DNA of 26,252 bases from Methanobacteriaceae archaeon UBA349 (GCA_002509745.1 DAWK01000160.1:4405-30656), one strand, 5' to 3'. Numbered from the stretch's first letter, positions 8,070 through 16,273 are shown. Numbers and translations are program-made. Notes: generated from the sequence alone by a model not told the origin.

Positions 8070-9259
8070 TATGATCCCCCATTAGATTTTAATTTATTGG
8101 ATCCTGATTCACTAAATGAATTATTTTTTAATGAATTATTTTGTTCAGCTTTTAATGGTTTAAAAATGGGACAAGCAGAATATTTAGTCCCTGAAGCTTT
8201 AACAATTGCCTCCACATCACCAGTAAGTCCGGGTTTTGGTTTCCATGGGTCATGGGCACTTTTATCTACTATTAATGCCTCTTCAACTACTTTGCTAGAA
8301 ACTGCAAAGCTTAATATAGAAGTAACAACTCCCCCATCCTGACCCTGGAACATGGCAGCCTTGGCAGAGACTATTTTAATATAATCTCCAAAGGCAGATT
8401 TTTCAGCGTCATGACTAACCATATTATCCGGAACGTAAGTTCTAGGACAGGCCACATAACAGGCATTACAACCTTCTGGGCATTTTCCTTTTACTTCTGG
8501 TTTTCTACCATTTATTTCTACAATATTTTCAGGACATGACAATAAACAGGCCCCACAAAGAACGCATGCACCAACATCAATAACATCGCTTTTAAGGTCT
8601 GCAAATTGACTATCTGCAATTTCTTCCAAGTATTCTCCTTCAGGCATTATTCTCCAGTATAAAACTGGGCGAGCCATGTTTTCCCGTTTTTTAATTTCTT
8701 TTAAGTTTTCAGATTTCTTTTTAAGGGCTAATCTTTCCATTAGTTTAATACCGGAATCAGAAATAGGTTTAGTTTCAATGTACTTAGCTTCCTCAGCATT
8801 TTCCATTAATTCTAATCCTTTTTCATTACGAATTATGACTGTGGACCATCCTTCTGGTGATCCGACCGAACCTACTGACAAGTCAGACTGTTCAGAAGTG
8901 AAGTCCATACATATCTGGCAGCTCTTTCGGATGCAAGTTTTAGCTTCATCTAAAGATATTTTGAATACTTGATCTTCAGTGAGATATAACCATAAATAGC
9001 CCTTTTCAATACGACACTGGTTCACATCCTTTAAATCAATGTCGTGCTTTTTCAAAAGTTCCTTCAAATAACTGTAGGAAAAGTTTTCCATACAGAAAAG
9101 GCCTATTTTCAAATCTATTGGTAAATCTCCCAAATGACCCGAATAATCATCCATAATAGAAGCGGCCATTATTTGGCAGGGGGTTCCGGTCATAGCGATT
9201 TTCTCCGAACAATTGCCCGCTTGTATTTCAGCTTGATTTTTAACAGAGTTATTATTCAT
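8069..9259 (-). CDS. FrhB/FpoF-like F420-binding iron-sulfur subunit with swapped domain order, in the glutamate synthase operon
   Basis: This 396-residue protein is homologous to the F420-interacting flavoprotein subunits FrhB, FdhB and FpoF, but its halves are permuted. Residues 19-195 match the usual C-terminal half (TGTPCQ, KIGLFCMENF, CQICMDFTSEQSDLSVGSVG, GWSTVIIRNEKG). Residues 232-271 are a two-cluster ferredoxin domain (CVLCGACLLSCP, CPEGCNACYVACP). Residues 291-370 match the usual N-terminal half (YIKIVSAKA, GQDGGVVTSILSFAV, WKPKP, ASGTKYSACP). Both ends are Asn/Ser-rich, like a broken linker. It lies between the GXGXG gene and gltB with TAATG overlaps at both ends, so the reading frame is sound. 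The likely role is feeding electrons from reduced F420 through FAD and Fe-S to the synthase domain. Homology is clear; the electron donor is inferred. Confidence 0.9.
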   Translation of the reverse strand: MNNNSVKNQAEIQAGNCSEKIAMTGTPCQIMAASIMDDYSGHLGDLPIDLKIGLFCMENFSYSYLKELLKKHDIDLKDVNQCRIEKGYLWLYLTEDQVFKISLDEAKTCIRKSCQICMDFTSEQSDLSVGSVGSPEGWSTVIIRNEKGLELMENAEEAKYIETKPISDSGIKLMERLALKKKSENLKEIKKRENMARPVLYWRIMPEGEYLEEIADSQFADLKSDVIDVGACVLCGACLLSCPENIVEINGRKPEVKGKCPEGCNACYVACPRTYVPDNMVSHDAEKSAFGDYIKIVSAKAAMFQGQDGGVVTSILSFAVSSKVVEEALIVDKSAHDPWKPKPGLTGDVEAIVKASGTKYSACPIFKPLKAEQNNSLKNNSFSESGSNKLKSNGGS

Positions 9260-9948
9260 TATCCTTCCTCCGAATCTTGACCATAGAACGGTCTTTTACT
9301 CCTTGGGACTATTTTACGGAAGTTATCATATTTTGAATCATCTAATTCAAAACCATAAGAAGGTAAGAGTTCCTTCAATTCCTTTTTATCTTCCTCGTCT
9401 ATTTCTTCTATTTTAGCATTTTTTCCCAGGCTCTTAATTTCACCTAGAACGTAAATAGCTCCCCTTATGATAGATTCTCCTGCATCTTCAGCCAAATCAC
9501 CCAGGATGATAATTCTACCACCCATCATAAATATACCCGTCATAAATCCAGAATTTCCACCGATAATTACGGTTCCATTCTTCATTATTTCTCCAGTACG
9601 AGATCCAACATCCCTTCGTACCACTACAGTTCCACCATATATTCCCTGACCTACACCATCTCCAGCAGACCCTTCAACAATCACTTCGCCCTCAGTCATG
9701 TTATCTGCTGGAAACCATCCTGCATTACCATTTATTTTTATACGAGCGTTGTGAGTCATAGTTCCTACAAAGTATCCTGCCGAACCTTCAATGACTAGTT
9801 CCACATCATTTGTAAGGCCAGCAGCAAGGTAATGCTTGGCATCAGGATTTTTCAGGATAATTCTATCATATTCCTGACTCATATCCCGTATAGCACGGTT
9901 TATTTCCCTGGGAGTTTTTGATTGAGCGTCAATTTCTATTTCCCTCAT
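9259..9948 (-). CDS. Glutamate synthase GXGXG (beta-helix) domain protein
   Basis: This is the structural C-terminal domain of glutamate synthase as a separate 229-residue protein, also related to FwdC of formylmethanofuran dehydrogenase. It is built from repeated Gly-rich turns: GSAGYFVG, GNAGWFPAD, GSAGDGVGQGIYGG and GNSGFMTGIFMMGG, which form the right-handed beta-helix in known structures. A longer frame begins at 9972 (MIIYEGDLM), but the segment before the ATG at 9948 contains the ribosome site AAGGTGAT, so 9948 is preferred. The stop overlaps the next ATG (TAATG at 9259), coupling it to the F420-type subunit. The tail after residue 180 is charged. It has no catalytic residues of its own and serves assembly and domain communication. 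Confidence 0.92.
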   Translation of the reverse strand: MREIEIDAQSKTPREINRAIRDMSQEYDRIILKNPDAKHYLAAGLTNDVELVIEGSAGYFVGTMTHNARIKINGNAGWFPADNMTEGEVIVEGSAGDGVGQGIYGGTVVVRRDVGSRTGEIMKNGTVIIGGNSGFMTGIFMMGGRIIILGDLAEDAGESIIRGAIYVLGEIKSLGKNAKIEEIDEEDKKELKELLPSYGFELDDSKYDNFRKIVPRSKRPFYGQDSEEG

Positions 9949-9996
9949 TAAATCACCTTCATATATAATCATGCGAATAATATCAAATTTAAATTA

Positions 9997-10914
9997 TTAA
10001 ATTTCGTAAACCCTAACTTCTCCAGGGGAAATCTGTTCCACATTCTGAGTATCCATTACTTCTCTCAGGGAAACTTCTTCTGAGGCGATGGCAAATACAT
10101 CATCGTTTTCAGACATTACTCCCGGACGAAGTCCCAGTTGATCTTTGGCAATTCCTACACCATTAGGAGTCCCTATAATGTAAGAAAACGGCCCATCCAT
10201 GTCTTTAACAGATTGTTCCAGAGCTTCTTCTAAAGAATATCCATTGTCCAATTTATCGGCCACATAATGCACAATACATTCCGTATCATTATTAGTTTCA
10301 AATATGTGTCCTTTACGTTCCAGAGGGTCCCTTATTTTCCAGTAGTTAGTTATCTGGCCGTTGTGAACAACAGTTATGTCAGGTATAATATAGGTCTGGA
10401 AAGGGTGGGCGTGATATCTATCTACCAGACTTTCAGTGGAAAATCGAGTGTGGCCAATAGCATGAGTTCCCATTTTTGACCAGGTGTCATATCTATCCGC
10501 AATTTCTAAGACAGAGCCTACATCTTTAATCATTTCAAATGAATGACTACCATTTAGTACCATAACATCTTCCAGTTTGTCAATATCCATAATCAGGGGT
10601 TTTAACTGGGAAAATTCATTCAGAGAAATTTTACATCGATAGATGTTGAAATTTTCCACAGAAGGAATTATTTCTTCAGATTTTATAGGGCTAACAAATT
10701 CCACTATTTCTTTAACAGATTCAATTAGTCCTGGTCTTTCTTTAACTTCAATATTGAGTAAATACTCGTTATTTTCAAGGCCTAATCCCCCATATAGAGA
10801 AAACCCTGCGGAATCAGGACCTCTGTGTTGTAGAGCATTTAGCATTTTTGTCATGTCGCTTCCCACGGGGTGAAGCTTTTTATCTTTATAAACTACGCCT
10901 GCAATTCCACACAC
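9997..10914 (-). CDS. Glutamate synthase glutaminase (class II amidotransferase) subunit
   Basis: This 305-residue N-terminal-nucleophile amidotransferase hydrolyses glutamine and passes ammonia to the synthase domain. It starts MCGIAGVVY, so Cys2 becomes the catalytic nucleophile after Met removal. Other class II marks are LQHRGPDSAG, IGHTRFSTES, AHPFQ, VHNGQITNYW and ETNNDTECIVHY. The start codon is GTG at 10914, overlapping the pdxT stop (TAGTG), with a strong AAAGGAGGT just upstream inside pdxT; this fixes the start. It is a single-domain form without the phosphoribosyltransferase or FMN parts of PurF or bacterial GltB. The next gene begins after about 50 bases. The domain context makes glutamate synthase far more likely than a purine or glucosamine enzyme. 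Confidence 0.93.
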   Translation of the reverse strand: MCGIAGVVYKDKKLHPVGSDMTKMLNALQHRGPDSAGFSLYGGLGLENNEYLLNIEVKERPGLIESVKEIVEFVSPIKSEEIIPSVENFNIYRCKISLNEFSQLKPLIMDIDKLEDVMVLNGSHSFEMIKDVGSVLEIADRYDTWSKMGTHAIGHTRFSTESLVDRYHAHPFQTYIIPDITVVHNGQITNYWKIRDPLERKGHIFETNNDTECIVHYVADKLDNGYSLEEALEQSVKDMDGPFSYIIGTPNGVGIAKDQLGLRPGVMSENDDVFAIASEEVSLREVMDTQNVEQISPGEVRVYEI

Positions 10915-11480
10915 TATAATACCTCCTTTATAAAGTATTCATGTAATCTAGTATCTTCAGTAAGTTCTGGATGAAATGCCAGGGCCATATTTTTCCCCTG
11001 CTTCACCCCAATAATTATATCATCAATTTTAGAAATTATCTGAACATCCTCCCATACTTTTTCTATGGCCGGGGCTCGGATGAAAACTCCAGTATATTTT
11101 CCACCTAATATCTCTATTTCTTGCTCAAAAGAATCTTTTTGACGGCCAAAAGCATTTCTTTTGACTCGCATATCCATTAAATCTAACAAAGGTTGTTCAT
11201 AATCAGTTTCTTTAGCCAATAGCACCATTCCAGCACAAGTTCCAAAAACTGGAATCTTATTTTGAATTATAATATCTTTTATTCCATTTTCCACCATCAA
11301 TTTACCAATGACAGTGCTTTCTCCACCAGATATTATTATTCCATTACATTGAGAAGCATCTTCAGCCGTTCTCACATTCAGTAACTGGTATTCAACTTTC
11401 AGATTTTCCAGAGCTTTCTGAGCAATCTGAAAATGCTCTGAAACATCTCCCTGCAAATTTAAGATTCCAATTCGTATCAT
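10914..11480 (-). CDS. pdxT: Pyridoxal 5'-phosphate synthase glutaminase subunit PdxT
   Basis: This is the class I glutaminase that supplies ammonia to PdxS for de novo vitamin B6 synthesis. The 188 residues match the family's usual length. Visible are the N-terminal IGILNLQGDVSEH, the GGEST motif (residues 52-56), the nucleophile elbow GTCAGM with Cys82 and the FHPELTED box with His170 and Glu172, completing the Cys-His-Glu triad. The ATG at 11480 follows a GAAGGAG site. PdxS is not in the window, so the partner must be encoded elsewhere. PdxT leads the glutamate synthase operon and is translationally coupled to the glutaminase subunit. The linkage may reflect shared glutamine supply; that is inference. 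Confidence 0.95.
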   Translation of the reverse strand: MIRIGILNLQGDVSEHFQIAQKALENLKVEYQLLNVRTAEDASQCNGIIISGGESTVIGKLMVENGIKDIIIQNKIPVFGTCAGMVLLAKETDYEQPLLDLMDMRVKRNAFGRQKDSFEQEIEILGGKYTGVFIRAPAIEKVWEDVQIISKIDDIIIGVKQGKNMALAFHPELTEDTRLHEYFIKEVL

Positions 11481-12014
11481 TTTTGCTCCTTCACTATTTT
11501 TGATGGGTTTTTTATAAGATTATGAATTAGATTTACCTATTATAGTTAAAGATAAGCTGTAATTTTATAAAATCATAATCTAAGTAATCACATATTATTT
11601 AAATAATGATATATAAACCTACCGGAAAATCATTGCCGACTGGAGTTATTTTCTGAATTTTGATTTCTATATTCCAGTATTAATGTACAATGTTCAGAAA
11701 TATATTAGTTAAATATAGTATAACTGAACGATGATATAAATATTTGCTTCGATTTTTAAAAATATTTAGTAAACAAAATAAGTATAAATTATTGTATTTC
11801 TAAAGTAATTATACTTAAATTATCATATAACTAAACTAAAAATCAAAAAATAGTAAATTTTTTTAAACATTATTCAAATTATATAAAATTATCAAAAAAT
11901 TAAGGTAATATTCAATCATTTATTAATAAAAATATTATATCCTACATTATGCTCCGATTGTTCCAGAAAAAGTATATTAATATCAAATATACATTAAATA
12001 AAAAAAATAAACAA
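11481..12014. other. AT-rich intergenic region between mdh and pdxT
   Basis: About 530 bases with no convincing gene. It holds the putative pdxT-glt promoter (next entry) and several short symmetric elements: a perfect 14-bp palindrome ATTATTTAAATAAT at 11594-11607, and GTTCAG/CTGAAC arms at 11692-11697 and 11724-11729. The part from about 11770 to 12010 is nearly pure A and T. No GGAA-spacer-TTCC operator of the kind used by the methanogen nitrogen regulator NrpR was found by eye. Confidence 0.45.
11594..11617 (-). promoter_or_regulatory. Putative promoter and operator of the pdxT-glutamate synthase operon
   Basis: Read on the minus strand, TTTATATAT (11609-11617) is a good archaeal TATA box, with purines and G residues just before it. 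Transcription would start near 11588, giving a leader of about 108 bases. Directly after the box lies the perfect palindrome ATTATTTAAATAAT (11594-11607), between box and expected start, a position where a dimeric repressor could block the promoter. It could also be chance in an AT-rich gap. Confidence 0.35.
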
Positions 12015-12962
12015 TTAAATGTCTGCCGCTTTAAAAACATCGTCAGTCAAAGATTTAACCACATCAGCAGCTTTAAGAAAAGCTTTAATTTCATAATCAC
12101 TCATTTTTATGGGAATGATCTCTTCGATACCCTTCGCACCGACTTTAGCAGGTACTCCCAGACATACACCTTTAACGCCCTCAATTTCACCATCAAGGTA
12201 TGCGCTAACGGTCAAGATTCTTTTTTGATCATTTAAGATGGTAGTTACAATATTAGAAATTGCATAAGCTGGGCCAAATTCAGTTGCTCCTTTTCTAATA
12301 ATTACTTCTTCCCCTGCGCTTTTAACCTTCTCTATAATGTTCCCCATATCAAAATCATGATAATTAGAGAAATATTTGAGTAAAATACCACCAATAGATG
12401 TTGAACTTAAAAGAGGAACCATATTTGCCCCATGTTCTCCAATAACCCTGGATCTTACTTCACTAACATTTATATTGAAGTGGCGGGCAATGAAAGTTTT
12501 AAGACGCAAAGAATCCAGGTGATTACCCAAACCAATAACACGGGTTTTATCCATTCCAGAAGCTTTTAAAGCCACATGAGTCATTACATCTACAGGATTA
12601 CTCACTACAAGCAATATAGAATCGGGAGCATATTTAGCAACTGCTTTCGCATATTTTGCAACAATTTTAGCATTGGGAATAGCCAAGTCCATCCTTGACA
12701 TACCTTCTTTTCGAGCAATACCTGATGTCAAAACAATAATATTAGAACCAGCCAAATCTTCCAGATTACTAGTTGACTTAATATCAACATGAACATCTTT
12801 TGCTGCTAAAGCATCATACATGTCCATAGCTTCCCCTTTAATCTTATCTAAACTTTCTTCTCTAGAAACAAGGACCAACTCTCTAAGTGAATATTCTTCT
12901 GCCAAACAAAAGGCAGCAGAACTTCCAACCTTTCCTGAAGCTCCAATTACACTTACTTTCAA
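12015..12962 (-). CDS. mdh: Malate dehydrogenase (LDH/MDH family, probably NADP-accepting)
   Basis: This 315-residue soluble enzyme interconverts malate and oxaloacetate, in the partial reductive TCA path to 2-oxoglutarate. It has the Rossmann motif GASGKVG (residues 7-13). The substrate arginines are in SGIARKEGMSRMDL (Arg84, Arg90) and at Arg153 in NHLDSLR, and the catalytic His177 lies in IGEHGANMVPLLS. Arg84 in the specificity loop indicates malate rather than lactate. After strand beta-2 the usual NAD-selecting Asp is replaced by SREES (Ser33-Arg34), which fits the NADP-accepting archaeal enzymes such as Methanocaldococcus jannaschii MJ0490, the closest family I recall. The start is a TTG at 12962, supported by AGGTG five bases upstream. 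A TATA-like ATATAAAT lies about 110 bases upstream. It is probably a single-gene transcript. Confidence 0.94.
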   Translation of the reverse strand: MKVSVIGASGKVGSSAAFCLAEEYSLRELVLVSREESLDKIKGEAMDMYDALAAKDVHVDIKSTSNLEDLAGSNIIVLTSGIARKEGMSRMDLAIPNAKIVAKYAKAVAKYAPDSILLVVSNPVDVMTHVALKASGMDKTRVIGLGNHLDSLRLKTFIARHFNINVSEVRSRVIGEHGANMVPLLSSTSIGGILLKYFSNYHDFDMGNIIEKVKSAGEEVIIRKGATEFGPAYAISNIVTTILNDQKRILTVSAYLDGEIEGVKGVCLGVPAKVGAKGIEEIIPIKMSDYEIKAFLKAADVVKSLTDDVFKAADI

Positions 12963-13192
12963 ATAAACACCTGTTTAAGTTAATTACTGTATTATCTATT
13001 ATTTTTTATTATCTTTAACAAATTGAGATGAGCTAGATATTAATGATGCTCAATGAATAATAGAAATTTATATATTAATCTTAATTTTCATTTAACCCTG
13101 AAAATTGGGTACTTTAAATAAATTAAAAATTCAGAAAGCCATTAAGGCCCAGAATTTAATATAATAAATTAAAATTAAGATGATAACCCAAA

Positions 13193-13756
13193 TTAATTAT
13201 CATCTTTATTCAAATAATTAGAAGCAACTTTTTTAGTATATGTTCCTTCGCCCTTAGCAACTTCTTTTAATGCACTTTCGGCTTTTTCACCACCAATATT
13301 ACCTAAAGCCCAGGTAGCACCGCCCCTTACAAATCCACTTTCATCATTTAAAACACCTATTAAAGGCTCAACAGCTCTAGGGTCTTTTATATTACCTAAA
13401 GCCCAAGTGGCTGCACCTCTAACTTTCCAATCATCATCTGAGAGAATATTTATCAAAGGTTCAACTGCATCAGTCCCCATTTGAGCCAAAGCACCTGAAG
13501 CATCTCTGCGAACCCACTTATTATCATCTTTCAAAGTTTTAATCAGGGGTTCAATTGCTTTAGAATCCCCAATGACCCCTAAAGCCTTAGCAGCACCCAT
13601 TCTAACATATTTATTCGGACTATCAAGGACATCAATGAGTGGATCAACAGCAGGATTTCCGATTTCTTCTAAAAGTTCAATAACCTGCACTCTAACGTGT
13701 TCATCATCTTCCTGTAAAGATTCGATGAGTCTAATCACATTTTCTTTTTTCTCCAT
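13193..13756 (-). CDS. HEAT-repeat protein (PBS-lyase HEAT-like)
   Basis: This protein of 187 residues consists almost entirely of HEAT-like helical repeats of 31 residues, about five copies. Each has a core such as AVEPLI..L.DD...VR..A.WALG.IGD. Consecutive copies are similar even in DNA (for example around 13299-13320 and 13391-13412), so they arose by recent duplication or exchange. It has no lyase active site; such proteins are protein-protein scaffolds. A longer frame starts at 13780, but a strong GAGGTGA lies just before the ATG at 13756, which is taken as the start. It is cytoplasmic, with no signal peptide. A TPR protein is encoded immediately upstream on the same strand. The partner is unknown. 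Confidence 0.88.
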   Translation of the reverse strand: MEKKENVIRLIESLQEDDEHVRVQVIELLEEIGNPAVDPLIDVLDSPNKYVRMGAAKALGVIGDSKAIEPLIKTLKDDNKWVRRDASGALAQMGTDAVEPLINILSDDDWKVRGAATWALGNIKDPRAVEPLIGVLNDESGFVRGGATWALGNIGGEKAESALKEVAKGEGTYTKKVASNYLNKDDN

Positions 13757-13908
13757 TTTTTCACCTCGATATTTAATCAATAAATAATGATATAGTTTAA
13801 TATTGTATCTTTTTGATAAAAGATTTTTCTATATTGGGCCATCTTTGTAAAGATTTCTACAATAATGATTTCTATTAAAATATAATCAATTCTGCAAAAT
13901 TTATTTTA

Positions 13909-14913
13909 TTAAATAGAAAGCATCCCAATAAGGTCTTTGGCAACATTTTCTCCATCTTTATATTTAATCTCATGAAATAAGTTAAAAGAATTTTTAAATA
14001 AATCATACATTTCATCTTTTTCATCTAGGACAAAAAATACAGCACCCATCAAAAGCATGGCAATAGCTTTGCCCTTTTTATCATTACTTCTTTCAAAGAT
14101 TTTTCGTGCCTGGCCAAAGTGATTTAAAGCTTGAGCAGTATTTTTATTTTTTAAATCATTATCTCCTATCATTAAATGAAGAGTAGCTTGCCCTTTAGTA
14201 TCATCAATTACTTCAGCAGTTAATAAGGCTTCTTTAAGATATTCTATACCCTCATCTTTAGAATCTTTATAATAAATTGAATAAATATCAGAATTTTCAA
14301 GAAGCATTATTGATTCTTCTAACTTTTTAGCAATCTTTTTCATGGATATTTTATCAGATTTAGAAGAGTTATCAGATTTAGAAGGGTCATCTAAATTTTC
14401 ACCCGCAGCATTTATATCCTCAAAGGGTACCTCATCAAAATAATCGTCATCAGCATATTCTTTCTGATCAACTGAATTCTCTTTTTCATCAAAATCTACT
14501 AAATCCAGATCCATGTCCATAGACTCATTTATATGGCCTACTTCATCGATTTTTTCACTCATTTCATCTGCTATTGAAGAGCCAATACTAGCATAAATTT
14601 CCCTTGCTTGTTTAAAATTTCTTAGGGCCATTTCACAGTTTCTAGCAGACAAATATGTATCACCAATAAGATCAAAGGTATAAGCTACACCTTCATGATA
14701 TTTGAGTTTCTTATAGGTATTTAAAGCATCATTAAAGTTTTTTAAAGCATTTTGAAGATCATTTTTTTCCAAATAAATGGCGCCAATATCAATTAATGTC
14801 TCGGCTTCTTTTTCTTGAAACTCATGAAGCTTTTCCTCATAATACTTTATAGAACCCTTTTTACTGCCGGTGAAAACATCCATAAATCCCAATATTAACA
14901 GAACATCATTCAT
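13909..14913 (-). CDS. TPR-repeat protein with acidic linker
   Basis: This scaffold-type protein has about 334 residues. Two blocks of tetratricopeptide repeats are visible: about 35-110 (AETLIDIGAIYLEKNDLQNALKN..., then GDTYLSARNCEMALRNFKQAREIY) and about 235-320 (ATLHLMIGDNDLKNKNTAQALNHFGQARKIF, then LLMGAVFFVLDEKDEMYDLFKNSFN). They are separated by a long Asp/Glu/Ser-rich linker containing KSDNSSKSD. TPR proteins bind other proteins, and no enzymatic motif is seen. Two starts are possible, at 14922 and 14913; the latter is chosen because GAGATGAT lies just before it and the first ATG is part of that ribosome-site-like sequence. It has no signal peptide or clear membrane segment. It could pair with the HEAT protein downstream, but the gap is about 150 bases. 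Confidence 0.82.
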   Translation of the reverse strand: MNDVLLILGFMDVFTGSKKGSIKYYEEKLHEFQEKEAETLIDIGAIYLEKNDLQNALKNFNDALNTYKKLKYHEGVAYTFDLIGDTYLSARNCEMALRNFKQAREIYASIGSSIADEMSEKIDEVGHINESMDMDLDLVDFDEKENSVDQKEYADDDYFDEVPFEDINAAGENLDDPSKSDNSSKSDKISMKKIAKKLEESIMLLENSDIYSIYYKDSKDEGIEYLKEALLTAEVIDDTKGQATLHLMIGDNDLKNKNTAQALNHFGQARKIFERSNDKKGKAIAMLLMGAVFFVLDEKDEMYDLFKNSFNLFHEIKYKDGENVAKDLIGMLSI

Positions 14914-14922
14914 ATAAATCAT

Positions 14923-15280
14923 CTCTTAATTATAATTCTCGACAGAAAATTTTTTTCGATTATAAGATATAATTAACTTTTATAAATTATAATTAATCTA
15001 TTTTCATGCACTTTAATGAGACTTCCAAACAAAGTTTGCTCGATTCTAATAATTAATCCATCCATTAGAACTTCTTAAACATTAAACTAAAAGTAATTCT
15101 AGTCATGATATGAAAATATCATATATAAATCCATATCTATTAAAAATAATCCCCCAATAATTATATTATCCAAGAGATATTATAATAGAGATATTTAACT
15201 TAATTATATTCTTATAAACATATATAATTTACATTTAAAGAACATTATTGTTGATTTTTAAAAAAAATCGGTGCTTTTTC
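14923..15280. other. Divergent promoter region between the TPR gene and aksF/leuB
   Basis: About 350 AT-rich bases between two divergent genes. On the plus strand, TTATAAA (15212-15218) and TATATAAT (15221-15228) are TATA candidates for the dehydrogenase gene, giving a leader of about 30-40 bases. A small hairpin GATAT-GAAA-ATATC occurs near 15108-15121 and is followed by ATATATAAAT, a further TATA-like run. No small gene or structured RNA was recognised. Confidence 0.4.
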
Positions 15281-16273
15281 ATGAAAAAAATTACGGTTAT
15301 AGGTGGAGACGGAATAGGAAAAGAAGTAATAGAAGCCGCTATTTCAGTTTTAAATTCCTTAGAATTGAATTTAGAATACAAAATAGCTGAAGCAGGAAAT
15401 GAATGTTTTCAAAAAAATGGAACAAACATACCTGATGAAACAATAAAAATTGCAAAAAAAACTGATGCTACTCTTTTTGGAGCAGTTACAACTGTCCCTG
15501 GACAAAAAAGTGCCATAATAACACTTAGAAAAAATTTAGACCTTTTTGCAAATTTAAGACCAATTAAATCACTTCCAGGAATTAAATCCCTATACCCTAA
15601 CCTGGATTTTGTAATAATTCGAGAAAATACTGAAGGGTTGTATTCTGGATTAGAAGAATACACACCAGAGGGAGCCAATGCCTCCCGATTAATTACTAAA
15701 AATGCTTCAATGCGCATATGCAAATTTGCTTTTGAATATGCTAAAACCAATAATAGAAATAAAGTTACTGCCGTCCATAAAGCAAATGTACTTAAAAAAA
15801 CAGACGGCTTGTTCAAAGAATCATTTTACAATACTGCTAAAAATTATCCGGACATAGAATCAAATGATTATTACGTGGATGCCACGGCCATGTATTTCGT
15901 AACAAAGCCCCATATTTTCGATGTAGTGGTTACCACCAATCTTTTTGGAGACATACTCTCGGATGAAGGAGCAGGTTTGGTAGGTGGGCTTGGAATGACA
16001 CCTTCCGCAAATATAGGTGAAAATAATGGACTTTTTGAGCCAGTTCATGGTTCAGCACCAGATATTGCGGGTAAAGGAATAGCTAACCCATCAGGAATGA
16101 TTTTATCAACCGTTATGATGCTTAAACACCTTGGAGAATTAGAAAGTGCGAATTTGGTTGAAAATTCATTGCTTAAAGTTCTAAAAGAAGGAAAATTTTT
16201 AACACCAGATTTGGGGGGTAACTCCAAAACCATGGAAATAGCCAGAGAAGTTATAAAAAATATTAATATTTAA
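15281..16273 (+). CDS. aksF: Isopropylmalate/homoisocitrate dehydrogenase family enzyme (AksF or LeuB)
   Basis: This 330-residue NAD-dependent beta-decarboxylating dehydrogenase is either homoisocitrate dehydrogenase of coenzyme B synthesis (AksF) or 3-isopropylmalate dehydrogenase of leucine synthesis (LeuB). Family motifs are GGDGIGKEVIEAA, ITLRKNLDLFANLRPIK (substrate arginines), IIRENTEGLYSG, VHKANVLKKTDGLF (catalytic Lys), NLFGDILSDE (Mg-binding Asp) and EPVHGSAPDIAGKGIANP (NAD site). The PGQKSAIITLRK segment is nearer to what I recall of AksF than of LeuB, but the two paralogues cannot be separated with certainty by eye, and an isocitrate dehydrogenase role is also possible. A frame starting with TTG at 15248 exists; the ATG at 15281 is preferred because it begins at the conserved MKKITVIGGDG. 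It converges on argB. Confidence 0.85.
   Translation: MKKITVIGGDGIGKEVIEAAISVLNSLELNLEYKIAEAGNECFQKNGTNIPDETIKIAKKTDATLFGAVTTVPGQKSAIITLRKNLDLFANLRPIKSLPGIKSLYPNLDFVIIRENTEGLYSGLEEYTPEGANASRLITKNASMRICKFAFEYAKTNNRNKVTAVHKANVLKKTDGLFKESFYNTAKNYPDIESNDYYVDATAMYFVTKPHIFDVVVTTNLFGDILSDEGAGLVGGLGMTPSANIGENNGLFEPVHGSAPDIAGKGIANPSGMILSTVMMLKHLGELESANLVENSLLKVLKEGKFLTPDLGGNSKTMEIAREVIKNINI

Noticed and set aside
11770..12010. Nearly pure AT stretch as a replication origin.
   Set aside because: No origin recognition box repeats with G-rich ends and no cdc6/orc1 gene nearby.
11949..12236. A 95-codon plus-strand frame overlapping the end of mdh.
   Set aside because: It lies antisense to a well-supported malate dehydrogenase, has no ribosome site, and its sequence shows no family features.
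13022..13054. An inverted repeat ATTGAG/CTCAAT in the mdh leader as a riboswitch or operator.
   Set aside because: Only 6-bp arms with a long loop and no recognisable aptamer core; too weak to support.
13299..13420. DNA-level repeats within the HEAT protein gene as a possible repeat array or mobile element.
   Set aside because: They follow the 31-residue protein repeat exactly and stay in frame, so they are explained by HEAT repeat duplication.
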